In this document: piece after piece, positions 6,532-6,930 of the stretch
Layout: every line of letters starts with the position of its first letter
How positions within the stretch are numbered: the first letter of the stretch is position 1
NCBI GenBank assembly: GCA_028694305.1
Contig: JAQUTO010000047.1
Span: forward strand, 1 to 6,930
Direction: 5' to 3'
Source of the DNA: Bacilli bacterium
GTDB taxonomy: Bacteria; Bacillota_I; Bacilli_A; RFN20; UBA1709
DNA: 6,930 nt
Translations under genes and position numbers: made by a program
The notes under the pieces: model-generated
Told to the model about the DNA's origin: nothing
The model's database searches: none
Seen by the model: the letters and a program-made list of their open reading frames with translations, nothing else

Positions 6532-6585
6532 TCATTCTTTATACTGGTTTTTATACTTGATGCTTCAAGGGGGGATATATAAGAG

Positions 6586-6612
6586 CTTGTTGGTTTGTAT
6601 TACTACAACAAG
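6586..6612. repeat. Inverted repeat between the ATPase gene and the tRNA
   Basis: CTTGTTG (6586-6592) and CAACAAG (6606-6612) form a perfect 7-bp stem with a 13-nt loop. No T tract follows on the + strand, so it is not a convincing terminator, though no better one is seen for the ATPase gene. The right arm overlaps the right 18-bp direct repeat. The rest of 6532-6636 holds a G6 run (6569-6574) and no credible gene. Confidence 0.4.
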
Positions 6613-6624
6613 GCCTAAAAACAT
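6607..6624 (+). repeat. Right copy of the 18-bp direct repeat flanking the ATPase gene
   Basis: AACAAGGCCTAAAAACAT differs from the left copy (4972-4989) by a single A/G change. In the same frame it reads N-K-A-stop. The preceding codons (from 6583) read E-L-V-G-L-Y-Y-Y, faintly like the E-Y-V-S-L-K-E before the left copy, so it may be the relic of a second 3' end of that gene. Confidence 0.6.
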
Positions 6625-6636
6625 CGTATTGTTTTC

Positions 6637-6665
6637 TTGACTTTACACTAGCAAAATGATAACAT
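6637..6665 (+). promoter_or_regulatory. Promoter of the tRNA-Ile gene
   Basis: TTGACT (6637-6642) is 17 bp from TAACAT (6660-6665). The weaker -10 box is helped by an extended TGA just before it (6657-6659). Transcription would start about 10 nt before the mature tRNA end at 6683. Confidence 0.65.
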
Positions 6666-6682
6666 AATTAAGCACATTGCAT

Positions 6683-6759
6683 GGGCCTGTAGCTCAGTTG
6701 GCTAGAGCGTGCCCCTGATAAGGGCAAGGTCGCTGGTTCAATTCCATTCAGGCCCACCA
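6683..6759 (+). tRNA. tRNA-Ile, anticodon GAT
   Basis: A 77-nt tRNA with encoded CCA (6757-6759). The acceptor arm GGGCCTG (6683-6689) pairs with CAGGCCC (6749-6755). The D-stem is GCTC/GAGC. The anticodon stem is TGCCC (6710-6714)/GGGCA (6722-6726) around the loop CTGATAA, with anticodon GAT at 6717-6719, which reads ATC and ATT (isoleucine). The variable loop AGGTC precedes the T arm. The T stem GCTGG (6732-6736)/CCATT (6744-6748) carries one C-T mismatch (6733 with 6747) and one G-T pair, unlike the usual fully paired arm. The T loop TTCAATT is normal. It is a single gene, not in an rRNA operon within this window. Confidence 0.95.
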
Positions 6760-6770
6760 CTTACAAATTG

Positions 6771-6797
6771 ATCCTTTCTGCGGAAGGGATTTTTTTA
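6771..6797 (+). terminator. Intrinsic terminator after tRNA-Ile
   Basis: ATCCTTTC (6771-6778) pairs with GAAGGGAT (6783-6790), 8 bp including one G-U pair, around the loop TGCG, followed by a T-rich tail from 6790. It lies 11 nt after the CCA end. Confidence 0.88.
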
Positions 6798-6841
6798 TTT
6801 TATAATCAAAAAAGAGGTTTTTTACTCCAATTACAATTCAG

Positions 6842-6871
6842 TTGACATTCTCGGGGGGGGGGTATTATTCT
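6842..6871 (+). promoter_or_regulatory. Possible promoter with a ten-G spacer tract
   Basis: A perfect TTGACA (6842-6847) is followed by a run of ten G (6853-6862). Two -10 candidates sit just after the run: TATTAT (6863-6868, spacer 15) and TATTCT (6866-6871, spacer 18). A perfect TATAAT at 6891-6896 lacks a good -35 box at the right distance and may be an alternative. Because the G run is in the spacer, its length would set promoter strength. Confidence 0.5.
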
Positions 6872-6916
6872 ATTGGTATATTTAACCAGTTATAATTTAA
6901 TATAGGGGGGAATAAT

Positions 6917-6930
6917 ATGGCGGGGTTTTT
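6917..6930 (+). CDS. Start of an unidentified gene cut by the window end
   Basis: ATG 6917 begins the frame M-A-G-F and runs off the window after four full codons. The upstream purine run AGGGGGG (6904-6910) is 6 nt before it and could act as a ribosome site, though it is poorer than the AGGAGG used elsewhere in the window. Promoter-like elements precede it. Too little is present to name a product or to be sure that it is a gene. Confidence 0.45.

Noticed and set aside
6539..6557. Repeated TTATACT at 12-bp spacing after the ATPase gene
   Set aside because: Only seven bases in AT-rich DNA; expected by chance.
6560..6640. Short open frame of 26 codons from ATG 6560
   Set aside because: No ribosome site precedes it, the translation resembles no known protein, and it runs into the tRNA promoter.
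6808..6823. AAAAAAGAGGTTTTTT hairpin
   Set aside because: Six A-T pairs only, with a T run that is part of the stem; it is too weak to call a terminator and may simply reflect AT richness.

Overview
The window looks like a low-GC Bacillota (Firmicutes) chromosome, probably a Bacilli or Mollicutes-like lineage. Three things point there: the AT-rich composition with strong AGGAGG ribosome binding sites, the gene order ecfA1-ecfA2-ecfT-truA-rplM-rpsI (same order as in Bacillus subtilis), and a short structured leader in front of rplM. TGA is used as a stop (ecfA2, ecfT) and TGG as Trp, so the standard bacterial code applies rather than the Mycoplasma code. No finer taxonomic placement is attempted. 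Everything recognised is on the + strand.

Region 1 (1-3393) is a tightly coupled operon. It holds the 3' end of ecfA1, then ecfA2 and ecfT, which together form the energising module of an ECF-type vitamin/metal importer. The third complete gene is unusual: a full TruA pseudouridine synthase is fused in frame to a complete PHP-type phosphoesterase resembling histidinol phosphatases. The genes overlap by 10, 4 and 4 nt.

Region 2 (3394-4387) is the ribosomal protein pair rplM-rpsI. It has its own promoter, a probable L13-type autoregulatory leader and a strong intrinsic terminator.

Region 3 (4388-5046) is a single-gene unit for an unrecognised 181-residue protein with two predicted membrane segments, with its own promoter and terminator.

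Region 4 (5047-6624) looks accessory. It has three repeats at an exact 33-bp period that overlap a good promoter, followed by a solitary AAA_14/DUF4143 ATPase with a C-terminal PD-(D/E)XK-like motif. An 18-bp near-identical direct repeat (17/18) lies on either side of it; the left copy covers the stop codon of the membrane-protein gene and the right copy lies between the ATPase and a tRNA gene. This fits insertion or duplication, but does not prove it.

Region 5 (6625-6930) holds a tRNA-Ile(GAT) with its own promoter and terminator, then a TTGACA element followed by a ten-G run, and the first codons of another gene at the window edge. The G tract sits where its length would set promoter spacing, so it is a candidate phase-variable switch. 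No intergenic stretch exceeds 300 bases.
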